The notes beneath the pieces were generated by a model that saw nothing but the letters and a program-made list of their open reading frames with translations, was not told the DNA's origin and searched no databases. A stretch of 64,000 bases of DNA from Sphingorhabdus sp. M41 (GTDB taxonomy: Bacteria > Pseudomonadota > Alphaproteobacteria > Sphingomonadales > Sphingomonadaceae): assembly GCF_001586275.1 (NCBI RefSeq), contig NZ_CP014545.1, forward strand, positions 956,501 through 1,020,500. Reading direction: 5' to 3'. This document shows positions 47,032-56,426 of this stretch, in pieces. The position numbers and the translations under genes were made by a program. How positions within the stretch are numbered: the first letter of the stretch is position 1; every line of letters begins with the position of its first letter.

Positions 47032-48636
47032 ATGCTCGATTTCCCGCGCTGGAAAGTCATTTCCATCTCTCTGTTGCTGGCCTTTGGCGTGCTGATGTCC
47101 ATACCCAGCCTGATTGGCGAGAGCGGTCAAAAATATTGGCCGAGCTTTTTACCGAATGAAACCATCAATCTGGGGCTCGATCTGCAGGGCGGCAGTCATA
47201 TCCTGCTCGAGGCGGATCCGGCTGATGTCGCGACCATGCGGCTCGAAACGATGGAAGAATCGGTGCGCGCGGAAATGCGCCGCGCCAATCCGCGGATCGG
47301 CATTGGCGATATTTCCCGCAAAAACGGCGTGTTGAGCTTCATGGTGCGCGACAGCACCCAGGTTGATGCCGCGCGCGAAGTAATCCTGCCGCTTACCAGC
47401 GGCGCCGGCCTTACCGGCCAGCGCGACTGGGATATCGAAGTGCGCGACGATACGCGCTTTGTTTTGACTCCGACCGCAGCGGGCCTGGAAAATGCCGTCG
47501 AAAATGCCATGGAAACGGCAACCGATGTTATCCGCCGCCGTATCGATGAAATGGGTACGCGCGAGCCGACTATTTTGCGGCAGGGCGACAACCGGATCGT
47601 GGTGCAGGTTCCTGGTCTGGATGACCCCGAAGCGCTGAAGGCTTTGCTCGGGCAGACCGCGAAGCTGGAATTCAAACTGGTCGATTTCGAAGCCGATCCC
47701 AATGCCGTAGCCGCAGGCCGGGCACCGGTCGGCAGCCAGATTTTCCCTTATCCCGACAATCCGGCCGGATTGCCGAATATTGCGGTCAAGCGCCTCGGCG
47801 GGATCAGCGGTGACAAGCTGACCGATGCCGGGCAGGGCTTTGACCAGCAAACCAACGCAGCAGTGGTCAATATCACCTTCGACAGCGAAGGTGGTTCGAA
47901 ATTTGCCCGTCTGACCCAGAACAACGTCGGTCGGCCATTCGCGATCATTCTTGATGGGCAGGTGCTTTCGGCTCCCAATATCAATGAGCCGATCCTCGGT
48001 GGCTCGGCTCAGATTTCCGGTAATTTCTCGGTAGAAAGCGCCAACCAGCTGGCGATCGCCTTGCGCTCCGGTGCATTGCCGGTGGAACTGAAAATCGTCG
48101 AGGAACGCACCGTCGGTCCCGATCTTGGCAAGGATTCGATCGACAAGGGCATGATTGCCGCGATCATCGCTACCGTTGCCGTGCTGACTTTCATGGTTGT
48201 CACATACGGACGCTTCGGCATGTACGCCAATATTGCGCTGGCCCTGAACCTGTTCATCATTGTCGGGGTCATGGCGATGTTTAACGCCACGCTGACGCTG
48301 CCAGGGATCGCGGGCTTTGTTCTGACTGTCGGCTCTGCCGTCGATGCCAATGTGCTGATCAACGAGCGAATACGCGAAGAGCGCAGGCGAGGGCGAAGGG
48401 TCATTCAGGCGATTGAGGTCGGTTACAAGGAAGCATCAAGGGCGATCATGGACGCCAATGTAACCAATATCATCGCCGGTGTGCTGCTGTTCATGTTCGG
48501 CTCCGGACCGGTCAAAGGCTTCGCGGTCGTGCTGATGATCGGCATCGCATCATCCGTCTTTACCGCCGTGGTCGTAACCCGGATGTTTGTAGCGCTCTGG
48601 GCAAGAAGAGCCCGTCCGCAGGAGTTGGTGATATGA
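47032..48636 (+). CDS. secD: Protein translocase subunit SecD
   Basis: 534 aa. An N-terminal membrane segment, the D1 motif LGLDLQGGSHILLEAD near residue 50, a large periplasmic domain, and five C-terminal helices with TVGSAVDANVLINERIREERRRG and VTNIIAGVLLFMFGSGPVKGFA. It uses proton motive force to pull exported proteins from the Sec channel. Its stop overlaps secF by 4 bp. Confidence 0.97.
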   Translation: MLDFPRWKVISISLLLAFGVLMSIPSLIGESGQKYWPSFLPNETINLGLDLQGGSHILLEADPADVATMRLETMEESVRAEMRRANPRIGIGDISRKNGVLSFMVRDSTQVDAAREVILPLTSGAGLTGQRDWDIEVRDDTRFVLTPTAAGLENAVENAMETATDVIRRRIDEMGTREPTILRQGDNRIVVQVPGLDDPEALKALLGQTAKLEFKLVDFEADPNAVAAGRAPVGSQIFPYPDNPAGLPNIAVKRLGGISGDKLTDAGQGFDQQTNAAVVNITFDSEGGSKFARLTQNNVGRPFAIILDGQVLSAPNINEPILGGSAQISGNFSVESANQLAIALRSGALPVELKIVEERTVGPDLGKDSIDKGMIAAIIATVAVLTFMVVTYGRFGMYANIALALNLFIIVGVMAMFNATLTLPGIAGFVLTVGSAVDANVLINERIREERRRGRRVIQAIEVGYKEASRAIMDANVTNIIAGVLLFMFGSGPVKGFAVVLMIGIASSVFTAVVVTRMFVALWARRARPQELVI

Positions 48637-49616
48637 GACTGATCAAACTTGTTCCCGACGATACCAACATCAGCTTTCTGAAATGGCGCAATATTGCCAT
48701 GGCTTTCAGCATATTGACGATCATCGCGTCAATCGGGCTGGTTGCTGCCAAGGGTCTGAATTTTGGTGTTGATTTTATCGGTGGCCAGATGATTCAGGCG
48801 ACCTTTACCGAAACCGAAACGGCGCCGATTTCCGAGTTGCGCGACAGTATTGGCGGGCTCGGCTATGGCGAAGCAACGATCCAGCGATTTGGCGATGCCA
48901 ACGAAGTGTCGATCCGGATGCGGCTGCCGACCGAAGCGGAGTCGCGACCCGAAGCGGCCAATGAAATGACCGAAAAGATCGTTTCAACGATCAGGACCGA
49001 TCATCCCGATGTCCGCATCGACGGTGTGGAGTCGGTGTCCGGCAAGGTCTCGTCGGAACTGTTCGAAACCGGTGCCTATTCGCTGCTGTTCGCGATGATC
49101 GCGATTTCCATCTATATCTGGATCCGTTTCGAGTGGCAGTTCGGTGTCGGTGCCCTGTTCGCGCTGGTGCACGACGTCGCGCTGACATTCGGGCTGTTCG
49201 CGCTGACCCAGATGGAGTTCAATCTCAATATCGTCGCGGCTTTGCTGACCATCATCGGCTATTCACTCAATGACACGATCGTCGTGTTCGACCGTATTCG
49301 CGAGAATCTGAAGAAATATCGCAAGATGGATATCATCGCCTTGCTCGACCTCTCGGTGAACGAGACTCTGGCGCGGACGGTGATGACCAGCTTGACCATG
49401 TTGATCGCGCTGGGTGCCCTGATCCTCTGGGGTCCGGATGTGATTTTCGGTTTCTCCGTAGCGATGTTCTTCGGCGTATTTGTCGGAACCTATAGTTCGG
49501 TCTACATGGCGGCTCCGATCCTGATCTGGCTCAAGGTCGGCCCGGACACATTTGTCCCCGCCGAATCCGACAACCAGAGTGCGGAGAAGGTCGGCGGGCC
49601 GGAGCAGATTGGCTGA
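48633..49616 (+). CDS. secF: Protein translocase subunit SecF
   Basis: 327 aa. GLNFGVDFIGGQMIQ near the start, a periplasmic domain, then helices with IIGYSLNDTIVVFDRIREN and SVNETLARTVMTSLTMLIAL. Works as a complex with SecD. Coupled to secD and followed three bases later by a small Mth938-like gene. Confidence 0.97.
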   Translation: MRLIKLVPDDTNISFLKWRNIAMAFSILTIIASIGLVAAKGLNFGVDFIGGQMIQATFTETETAPISELRDSIGGLGYGEATIQRFGDANEVSIRMRLPTEAESRPEAANEMTEKIVSTIRTDHPDVRIDGVESVSGKVSSELFETGAYSLLFAMIAISIYIWIRFEWQFGVGALFALVHDVALTFGLFALTQMEFNLNIVAALLTIIGYSLNDTIVVFDRIRENLKKYRKMDIIALLDLSVNETLARTVMTSLTMLIALGALILWGPDVIFGFSVAMFFGVFVGTYSSVYMAAPILIWLKVGPDTFVPAESDNQSAEKVGGPEQIG

Positions 49617-49619
49617 CCC

Positions 49620-50000
49620 TTGGTAGAATTACGCAAGGATGTCGAGTTTGCGGGTCCGGTCATTACCGGCTTCACCGCCAGTGGCTTCAAGAGCGGCGAC
49701 CAGCGGTTCGAACAGGGCCTGCTGATTTCGCCTGAACAGGTAATTGCCTGGGACGGATTGGCTGTCGACAGCCTCGATCTTGGTGCGATATTGTCGGGCC
49801 TGAACCTGTCTCCCAGGCCGGAATTCCTTCTGCTCGGCAGCGGGCCTTCGATGCAGCAGCCACCAGCGGCTTTCCGGCGGGAAGTGGAAGCGGCCGGCAT
49901 GGGTCTGGAAGTCATGGACAGCCGCGCTGCGGCGCGGACATGGGGCGTGCTAAGGGCAGAAGAACGCTGGATTATCGGCGCCTTTCTGCCGCTAGCCTAA
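49620..50000 (+). CDS. Mth938-like domain protein (NDUFAF3/DUF498 family)
   Basis: 126 aa with a TTG start. A GFKSGDQRFEQGLLISPEQVIAW-like core, PEFLLLGSGPSMQQPP, the Gly-Ser-Gly turn and DSRAAARTWGVLRAEER are typical. The mitochondrial relative NDUFAF3 helps assemble complex I. It is often found after secDF in alphaproteobacteria. Its last 4 bp overlap the convergent glycosyltransferase. Confidence 0.85.
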   Translation: MVELRKDVEFAGPVITGFTASGFKSGDQRFEQGLLISPEQVIAWDGLAVDSLDLGAILSGLNLSPRPEFLLLGSGPSMQQPPAAFRREVEAAGMGLEVMDSRAAARTWGVLRAEERWIIGAFLPLA

Positions 50001-51175
50001 CGCTTTTTGGCGGCCTGCTGCAATATTGCCAGCAGCTGATCGCCATTATTCTGCCAGCTGAACTTGCTGACCGATGATCGCACCGTTTCCTGTGTTGGTG
50101 GTTCTGAGAGGATGGCCTGCGCTGCCTCAACTATCGCTTCGACAGTCGAGTCAACGATCCGCCCTGCATCTGTGCTGCTCACCAATTCCCGTGCGCCACC
50201 AGCCCCGCTGATAATCACCGGCGTGCCACAGGAGAGGGCCTCGACCCAGGCATTGGCCAGGCCTTCGGATTTCGACACGAGAATGGCGATATCGGCCGCG
50301 GCAGTCAGCTGTGGAAGTTGATGATGCGGTACGCTGCCGAGAAAACGGACGCGACCGGCCACGCCAAGTTGATCAGCGAGAGCACGGTAAGTCTGTTCTT
50401 CCTCACCCGATCCGGCGATCAGCAACTCGGCGTCAGGTATATGGGCCAGGGCGCGGATCACCAGATCCTGGTTCTTGCGCTTGATCAGCGCGCCGGTGGT
50501 GATGAACAGCGGTCCGCTGACACCCAGTGCCTGCTTTGCCGCTGTCCGATCGACAGGTACAAACTTCTCCTGATCCAGCCCGGTATAATGAACCGAAATC
50601 TTGCTTCCATCCATTCCAAGCTCGAGCATGTCCTGCTTCAGCGCTTCGGACACCGCCAGCAAGGCGCTGGCCTTCTCCGCTGCCATAAGGATCTGGGAGA
50701 GGCATTTCGGATCAACGCCCCAATGATGGATGTCCGCGCCACGCGCCTTGATCGTGAAGGGGATACCGAGCGCAGCGGCCAGCGCCATCGCAGCCGGCCC
50801 ATCGGGATAGAAAAACTCGGCGTCGATGACGTCGAACGGCGATGCTTCGTGCAGTTCTTTCACCAGGGGCAGGATTGCATCAGCGATCCGGCGCGGATTG
50901 CCGGCACCACCGATCTTCGGGATCAGCCTGAACCGGGGCCGGTGCACATCGAGGTCGCGCCACTCTTCATGTTCGGCCAGCGTTTTCAGCTCCCGATATT
51001 GCGCCAGCTTGCTCAATGGCCATGGCGGTATCCCGACGGGACTAATGACCGTTACGCTGGTTTCGGGGCGGCTTGCCAGTTGGCCGGTCTGCCGCTCGAC
51101 GAATATGCCGAAATTGGGCGCTGAAGCATTGGGGAATAATGTCGACAAGGTCAGGATGTGCAGCGGCTTGGTCAT
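49997..51175 (-). CDS. Glycosyltransferase, GT4 family
   Basis: 392 aa, GT-B fold. LFPNASAPNFGIFVERQ near the start, the acceptor region FYPDGPAAMALA, then the nucleotide-sugar half: TTGALIKRKNQDLVIRAL, LIAGSGEEEQTYR, FLGSVPHHQLPQLTAAADIAILVSKSEGLANAWVEALSCGTPVI with the Glu-x7-Glu-like pair. It should transfer a sugar from a nucleotide donor onto a cell-surface glycan or lipid. No other polysaccharide gene is adjacent. Confidence 0.9.
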   Translation of the reverse strand: MTKPLHILTLSTLFPNASAPNFGIFVERQTGQLASRPETSVTVISPVGIPPWPLSKLAQYRELKTLAEHEEWRDLDVHRPRFRLIPKIGGAGNPRRIADAILPLVKELHEASPFDVIDAEFFYPDGPAAMALAAALGIPFTIKARGADIHHWGVDPKCLSQILMAAEKASALLAVSEALKQDMLELGMDGSKISVHYTGLDQEKFVPVDRTAAKQALGVSGPLFITTGALIKRKNQDLVIRALAHIPDAELLIAGSGEEEQTYRALADQLGVAGRVRFLGSVPHHQLPQLTAAADIAILVSKSEGLANAWVEALSCGTPVIISGAGGARELVSSTDAGRIVDSTVEAIVEAAQAILSEPPTQETVRSSVSKFSWQNNGDQLLAILQQAAKKR

Positions 51176-51199
51176 GGCAGTTGTCCTGGCATCGGGTCC

Positions 51200-51763
51200 C
51201 TAAAGCTCCCTTACCAGTCGCACCGCGACGCCGATCCACTCGGGGTCGCTGACAATCTTTTGCCGCGCGCCGCTGCCGAGCGGGAGTATCTGCAGCTTGT
51301 TGTCATCGCGCCCGATCAGGCGACCAAATAGATAGCGTCCGGCGGGGCGAGGGACCAGCACGTCACGGTTGAGCGCGCCGCTAAATTGGTCTGCAGTACG
51401 CCGTGACAGCCAGACATCGTCTCCCGCGCGATAGTCGCCGATGCTGCTTTTGACTCGCAGCGCAACCATGGCGGGTTCGATGGCGGGTTGATAAATATGC
51501 TCGACCTTGGCCAGCGCATGAGCGCCCTTGTGGTCGAGTATCGCGGCCACCGGCAGTTCTTCCCGATCGGGCAAAGACAACAGCGCGGCGCTGTCCACGC
51601 CCAGAGCGTCGGCAATCCGGTTCAGCCAGTCCAGCGACAAGGTCCGCGTGCCGGTCTCAAGCCGCCCGATGGTTTGCGCGGTTGTCGGCGGTTCGCACCG
51701 CCCGGCAACATCGTCCAGCGTCAATCCCTTGGCCTTGCGTACCTCTCTGATGCGGCTGATCAT
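51200..51763 (-). CDS. XRE-family regulator with C-terminal sensor domain
   Basis: 187 aa. An HTH_XRE domain fills residues 1-60 (IREVRKAKGLTLDDVAGRC...QTIGRLETGTRTLSLDWLNRIADALGV). The C-terminal half (MVALRVKSSIGDYRAGDDVWLS...GRYLFGRLIG) resembles the S24/LexA-like beta domain of phage-type repressors, without an evident Ser-Lys dyad. It diverges from the DUF6456 gene with an 87-bp gap and may control it. Confidence 0.8.
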   Translation of the reverse strand: MISRIREVRKAKGLTLDDVAGRCEPPTTAQTIGRLETGTRTLSLDWLNRIADALGVDSAALLSLPDREELPVAAILDHKGAHALAKVEHIYQPAIEPAMVALRVKSSIGDYRAGDDVWLSRRTADQFSGALNRDVLVPRPAGRYLFGRLIGRDDNKLQILPLGSGARQKIVSDPEWIGVAVRLVREL

Positions 51764-51850
51764 TTACTATCTCCAAACCTATATGGTTTTATTCTTTCCT
51801 ACATCATTGCCAAAATGGCAAGAGTATACTCGTGCCAATACGGAGATAAG

Positions 51851-52381
51851 ATGTCGAACAATACAACCAAAGCAGATAATTCTCTACCCGACCCACGTTG
51901 GCTGGCCGAACGGGCATTGCCGCAGGACGGGGAAGAGCGCAGAGAAAGCGTACCAAAGCGCAGGCGAGCGCGGAGCGTTACAGTCAATCTGGCGGAATCG
52001 CCATTGGGCTGGCTCCACGCAAGAGGCCATTTGACCGACCGTCAATTTGACGCTGGAGAAAAGCTGCGGGCCGACTGGGAAAGAGCCAATCTGGCACCCA
52101 GCGTTACGATGCGCTGGGATGCAGCGTCGGTTGCTGGCGGAAAGCGTGCGGCACCGTTGATCTTGAACGAGACCGAAGCGCAACTTGCTGCCAGGCTGCG
52201 CTTCGATCAGGCCATCGACCATCTGGGCAGCGACCTGTCCGACATTGCCTGGCGGATTATCTGCGGCGGAGAGGGAGCGCCGGTCGCGGAGAAGAATCTT
52301 GGTTGGCCCGCGCGTTCGGGAAAGCTGGTGCTGAAGATTGCACTGGACCGGTTGGCGAATTTCTATCGTCTGCCGGGTTGA
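51851..52381 (+). CDS. DUF6456-like protein
   Basis: 176 aa from the ATG at 51851, with GGAGATAAG upstream; the frame extends further back but overlaps the divergent gene. The N-terminal 50 residues are basic and disordered-looking. The C-terminal 120 (ESPLGWLHARGHLTDRQFDAGEKLRADWE...GKLVLKIALDRLANFYRL) form the helical domain known only as DUF6456, common in alphaproteobacteria. It may bind DNA, given its mix of basic residues and helices. Stop abuts the ABC-F gene end to end. Confidence 0.75.
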   Translation: MSNNTTKADNSLPDPRWLAERALPQDGEERRESVPKRRRARSVTVNLAESPLGWLHARGHLTDRQFDAGEKLRADWERANLAPSVTMRWDAASVAGGKRAAPLILNETEAQLAARLRFDQAIDHLGSDLSDIAWRIICGGEGAPVAEKNLGWPARSGKLVLKIALDRLANFYRLPG

Positions 52382-54196
52382 TCAGTTGTCGGCCAGCCGC
52401 TCGACTTCTTCCGCCAGTTCCAGCCAGCGCATTTCGGCTTCGTCTTTCTCGTCGATCAAGGCGCTATTCTCTTTGCTCAGCGCATCAAAGCGCGGGAAAT
52501 CGCGCGTATAGAGATCGGGATCCGCGAGCGCCTGTTCGATCTCTCCCATACGCTGGTCGATCGCTTCGATCCGCTCCGGCAAAAGGTCATAATCGCGCTG
52601 GTCCTTGTAGCTCAATTTCTTGACCGGGCTTGCGGTTCGGGTGGGTGCCTTGTTGGCAGGCTGCGTCGATTTTGCTGGCACTTTCTGGCCCGGTTCGCCC
52701 TGTTTGCGCCTGGCTTCCCATTCGGCATAGCCACCGGCAACAATATCGACCGTGCCGCTGCCATCGAGCCCGAGAGTCACCGTCACCGTACGATCAAGAA
52801 AATCGCGATCATGGCTGACCAGCAGCACGGTGCCTTCATAGTCGGCGATCACTTCCTGCAGGAGATCAAGCGTCTCGAGGTCGAGATCGTTGGTAGGCTC
52901 ATCAAGCACCAGCAGATTGGACATCCGTGCAAATTCCCGCGCAAGCAGCAGCCGGGACTGTTCGCCGCCCGAAAGCGTGCCGACCTTGGCGTCGATCAGC
53001 GACGGCGCGAACAGGAATTCCTTCAGATAGCCCTGCACATGTTTCTTCTCGCCGCGTACATCAATCCAGTCGCTGCCATCGGCGAGCACATCGCGGACAG
53101 ATTTATTGCCTTCGAGCAGGCTTCGCTGCTGGTCGATGAACACACCGTTGAGCGTTTTGGCCAGAGTTACTTTGCCTGTATCCGGTTCCAACTCGCCGGT
53201 CAGCATCTTCAGCAACGTGGTTTTGCCAGCGCCATTGGCGCCAACAATGCCGATCCGGTCACCGCGCTGGATGCGCAGCGAAAAGTCGCGGATGATCTGG
53301 CGCTGATTCTCGCCTTCGCCAAAGGACTTGGAGATATGCTCGGCGGTGATTACCGATTTTGTCCGGCTGTCGTCATTCTGGATCTTGAGATTGGCGGTGC
53401 CCGCGGGGCCGATCATCGCCGCCCGCGCTGCCCGCATTTGCCACAATTTCTCAAGTCGGCCCTGATTCCGCTTGCGCCGGGCGGTGACACCGCGTTCCAG
53501 CCAGCGCGCTTCGAGCTTCAGCTTGGCGTCAATTTTGCTGGCAGCCTGTGCTTCGTCCGCATGGATTTTCTCCATCCAGGCGTCATAGCCGCCAAAACCG
53601 ACTTCCTGCCGCCGCAGCGCGCCACGATCCAGCCAGATCGTCTGTTTGGTAAGCCGGGTCAGGAAGGTTCTATCGTGCGATATGGTGATGAAGGCGCCTT
53701 TATAGCGGCCGAGCCAGTCTTCCAGCCAGTCAATCGCTCCAAGATCAAGATGGTTTGTCGGCTCGTCGAGCAGTAGAAGATCGGGGTCGGAGGCCAGCGC
53801 CCGGCAAATCGCCGCGCGGCGTTTCTCGCCACCGCTGGCTTTTGCCGCACTTTTGGAAAGGTCGGTGCCGAGTTGATCGGCAATGGCTTCTACCTCGTGG
53901 AGGGGAGGGCCTTGCTCGCCCGATATCGCAAAGTCGCGCAAGGTTTCAAACGGCGTAAAATCGGGCTCCTGTTCGAGATAGACGATATTGGTGCCAGGCT
54001 GGATCATCCGCTGGCCCTTGTCCGCTTCAATCTGGTCGGCAATCAGGCGCAGCAGCGTCGTTTTGCCGGCACCGTTACGGCCAATCAGGGCAAGCCGGTC
54101 GCGCGGCCCGACGTGCAGATCGAGATTTTCAAACAGCCAGCCTTCTCCTTGATGGAGCGACAGATTCTCATATGCGAAGATTGGGGGTTGAGCCAT
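52382..54196 (-). CDS. ABC-F family ATPase (Uup-like)
   Basis: 604 aa with two ATPase domains and no membrane segments. Walker A motifs GRNGAGKTTLLRLIA and GANGAGKTTLLKML; signatures SGGEKRRAAICRAL and LSGGEQSRLLLAREF; Walker B LLLLDEPTNHLD and LLVLDEPTNDLD. The linker is Arg-rich (RWLERGVTARRKRNQGRL), and a Lys/Pro-rich spacer leads into a C-terminal coiled coil (residues ~540-600), the Uup-type DNA or ribosome-binding tail. Acts on ribosomes or DNA. Confidence 0.94.
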   Translation of the reverse strand: MAQPPIFAYENLSLHQGEGWLFENLDLHVGPRDRLALIGRNGAGKTTLLRLIADQIEADKGQRMIQPGTNIVYLEQEPDFTPFETLRDFAISGEQGPPLHEVEAIADQLGTDLSKSAAKASGGEKRRAAICRALASDPDLLLLDEPTNHLDLGAIDWLEDWLGRYKGAFITISHDRTFLTRLTKQTIWLDRGALRRQEVGFGGYDAWMEKIHADEAQAASKIDAKLKLEARWLERGVTARRKRNQGRLEKLWQMRAARAAMIGPAGTANLKIQNDDSRTKSVITAEHISKSFGEGENQRQIIRDFSLRIQRGDRIGIVGANGAGKTTLLKMLTGELEPDTGKVTLAKTLNGVFIDQQRSLLEGNKSVRDVLADGSDWIDVRGEKKHVQGYLKEFLFAPSLIDAKVGTLSGGEQSRLLLAREFARMSNLLVLDEPTNDLDLETLDLLQEVIADYEGTVLLVSHDRDFLDRTVTVTLGLDGSGTVDIVAGGYAEWEARRKQGEPGQKVPAKSTQPANKAPTRTASPVKKLSYKDQRDYDLLPERIEAIDQRMGEIEQALADPDLYTRDFPRFDALSKENSALIDEKDEAEMRWLELAEEVERLADN

Positions 54197-54322
54197 GGTT
54201 CTCGCGCGTTAGGGCCAAGCGGCCTCCGGCTCAAGCCTTCTCTTTTAACAAAGGCCATTGACCTGCCGGGCCATATCGGATTGTTAGGGATGCACATGGC
54301 ATTCTGGGGATAGGTAAGCGAT

Positions 54323-55180
54323 TTGGAAACAGTCTATCTGAACGGGGCATATGTCCCCAAGTCCTCCGCCAAAATCTCTGTATTTGACCGGGGGTTGCTA
54401 TTTTCCGACGCGGTTTATGAAGTGATTTCGGTCATTGATGGCAGTTTGATTGATATGGAGCGCCATATCTCCCGTCTGGAGCGATCGCTCGGTGAACTTT
54501 CGATCAACGCTTTTGCCGATTGGTCCGCCATAGCGGCCAATCTGGTGGCTGAAAATGATTTGCACGAAGGGCTTATATATCTTCAGGTGTCGCGCGGCGT
54601 GATGGACGAGCGCGAATATCGCTGGCCGGCACCGGATACGGCCCCGACAATATTTGCCTTTGCGCAAGAGCGTGTGCTGATCGAAAATCCTTTGGCTGAT
54701 CGGGGCATGACGATCATCACCCGGCCGGATCTGCGCTGGCAGAGATGCGATATCAAGACCACGCAGCTGCTTTATGCTTCGCTGATGAAAATGGAGGCGG
54801 TCGCAGCCGGAGTCGACGATGTCTGGATGACGCAAGGCGAGATGATAACCGAAGGCACGTCCCAGAATGCGCATATCATCAGTCAGGACGGCGTCCTTAT
54901 TTCGCATCAGCTCGACCGCCGCATCTTGCCCGGCGTCACCCGGGTCGAAATGCTCGAACAGGCAAAATTCATGGAACTATCGGTCGAGGAACGCGCTTTC
55001 TCGATTGACGAAGCCAAAAACGCGGCTGAAGCCTTTGTGACATCGTCAACCTTGCTGATCATGCCGGTCATCGAGATTGACGGCCACAGGATTGGCGACG
55101 GACAGCCGGGTGAACGAACCAGAAAAATCCGGCAAAACTATTTAGCTGCCGTTCAGAGAGCATCGTCTATAAAGAATTGA
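54323..55180 (+). CDS. Class IV aminotransferase, D-amino acid transaminase-like
   Basis: 285 aa, TTG start. VYLNGAYVPKSSAKISVFDRGLLFSDAVYEV is the fold-type IV opening; the PLP lysine is in CDIKTTQLLYAS (about residue 149), and WMTQGEMITEGTSQNAH carries the Glu of the cofactor site. It fits D-alanine transaminase better than the branched-chain enzyme, and would make D-alanine or D-glutamate for peptidoglycan. Weak ribosome site. Confidence 0.88.
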   Translation: METVYLNGAYVPKSSAKISVFDRGLLFSDAVYEVISVIDGSLIDMERHISRLERSLGELSINAFADWSAIAANLVAENDLHEGLIYLQVSRGVMDEREYRWPAPDTAPTIFAFAQERVLIENPLADRGMTIITRPDLRWQRCDIKTTQLLYASLMKMEAVAAGVDDVWMTQGEMITEGTSQNAHIISQDGVLISHQLDRRILPGVTRVEMLEQAKFMELSVEERAFSIDEAKNAAEAFVTSSTLLIMPVIEIDGHRIGDGQPGERTRKIRQNYLAAVQRASSIKN

Positions 55181-55196
55181 ATTTATGGAGATTAAT

Positions 55197-55913
55197 ATGA
55201 AATATTCGATTTTACTGGCTGGAGCAGCCCTGATATTTACCCCGATGAACATCGCGCAAGCCGCGAATGTCGAGATCGTTGCCCAGAATCCGGTCATTGA
55301 ACTCAGCGTATCGGAACAGGTGGACAGCGCGCCGGACACGGCTACTTTCAGCACCGGCGTCGAAACCAGGGCAAAAACCGCCACGGAGGCGCTGCGCCAG
55401 AACTCGGTGCAGGCGCGCGCGGTGATCGACCGGCTCAAATCGCTCGGTATTGCCGAGAAGGATATCCAGACCACCGGCATCAATCTTCGGGCGGATTATG
55501 ACTATGATCAGGAAAGCCGCGAGAACCGTTTTGTCGGCTATGTTGTGTCCAATCAGGTTTCAGCGACGGTGAATGACATATCAAACCTCGGCAAGATTCT
55601 CGATGCGATCGTCAGCAGCGGTGCAACCAATTTGAACGGCCCGTCTTTCTCGATCAGCGACGACAGCAAGCTGAAGGATGTGGCGCGCGAGCGGGCGCTC
55701 GCCAATGGCAAGGCGCGGGCAATGAGCTATGCGCGCTCCGAAGGATATAGTGGCGTTCGGGTTCTGTCGATCAGCGAAGGCATGTCGCACCAGTCCGAGG
55801 CACCCATGATGCGGATGGAGGCTTCGGCTTCCTCGTCGGCGCCACCTCCGGTTGCTCCGGGACAGGTTGGCACGGTCGTTTCGCTCAACATTACCTATGA
55901 GATGACACGCTAG
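55197..55913 (+). CDS. SIMPL-domain (DUF541) periplasmic protein
   Basis: 238 aa from the ATG at 55197, with TGGAG six bases before it. A signal peptide ends at IAQA-AN. The SIMPL domain follows: SVSEQVDSAPDTATFSTGVETRAKTATEAL, IAEKDIQTTGINLRADYDY, VSNQVSATVNDISNLGKILDAIVSSGA. The tail is Met/Pro/Ala rich. Related proteins form periplasmic multimers of unclear function, some induced by oxidative stress. Confidence 0.9.
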   Translation: MKYSILLAGAALIFTPMNIAQAANVEIVAQNPVIELSVSEQVDSAPDTATFSTGVETRAKTATEALRQNSVQARAVIDRLKSLGIAEKDIQTTGINLRADYDYDQESRENRFVGYVVSNQVSATVNDISNLGKILDAIVSSGATNLNGPSFSISDDSKLKDVARERALANGKARAMSYARSEGYSGVRVLSISEGMSHQSEAPMMRMEASASSSAPPPVAPGQVGTVVSLNITYEMTR

Positions 55914-56001
55914 CTCGGGGACAGAGTCCAAAGCCTGACGGTCTGTAGCCTGAACCCGCCATTCACCTCTTGTTAAAACCGCCGAGCCTAGAAAGGGAAC
56001 C

Positions 56002-56310
56002 ATGTTGAAGAAATTCGCCTTTTTGCCCTTTCTAGCGCTCGGCTTGCCGATAGTTGCGCCGCAGATTGCTGCGGCCATGGATCGCCGTGGCGAGCAGAAT
56101 GAAGCGCGCTCTCAGATGATGGCGGGCAAGGTGAAGTCGATCCGCTCGATTGAAAACCGGGTTTTGCCAAGAATGTCGGACAGCGAATATATCGGCCCCG
56201 AATTTGATCCTGGCGCCCAGGTTTACAGGCTGAAATTCATCCGCGATGGCCGCGTGATATTTGTTGACGTCGATGGCCGGACCGGTGCGATCTTGCGTCA
56301 GACCCGCTAA
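56002..56310 (+). CDS. PepSY-like small secreted protein
   Basis: 102 aa. Signal peptide to about residue 25 (ends AAAM or IAAA), then a compact domain with GPEFDPGAQVYRLKFIRDGRVIFVDVDGRTGAILRQ, the PepSY pattern. It sits immediately before an OmpR-type regulator and a PhoQ-like kinase, and such proteins are frequently the periplasmic partner or first target of the two-component system. 116 bp separate it from the regulator. Confidence 0.8.
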   Translation: MLKKFAFLPFLALGLPIVAPQIAAAMDRRGEQNEARSQMMAGKVKSIRSIENRVLPRMSDSEYIGPEFDPGAQVYRLKFIRDGRVIFVDVDGRTGAILRQTR

Positions 56311-56426
56311 GCCGGATCCGCCATTTCCCGATTTTCTGAATCCCGCAATTTCTTATATCATTGTGCGTTCATGGGATGGTGATATAGGCTATCCCACAGA
56401 ATTAAGCATTATTTCGGAGGACAAGC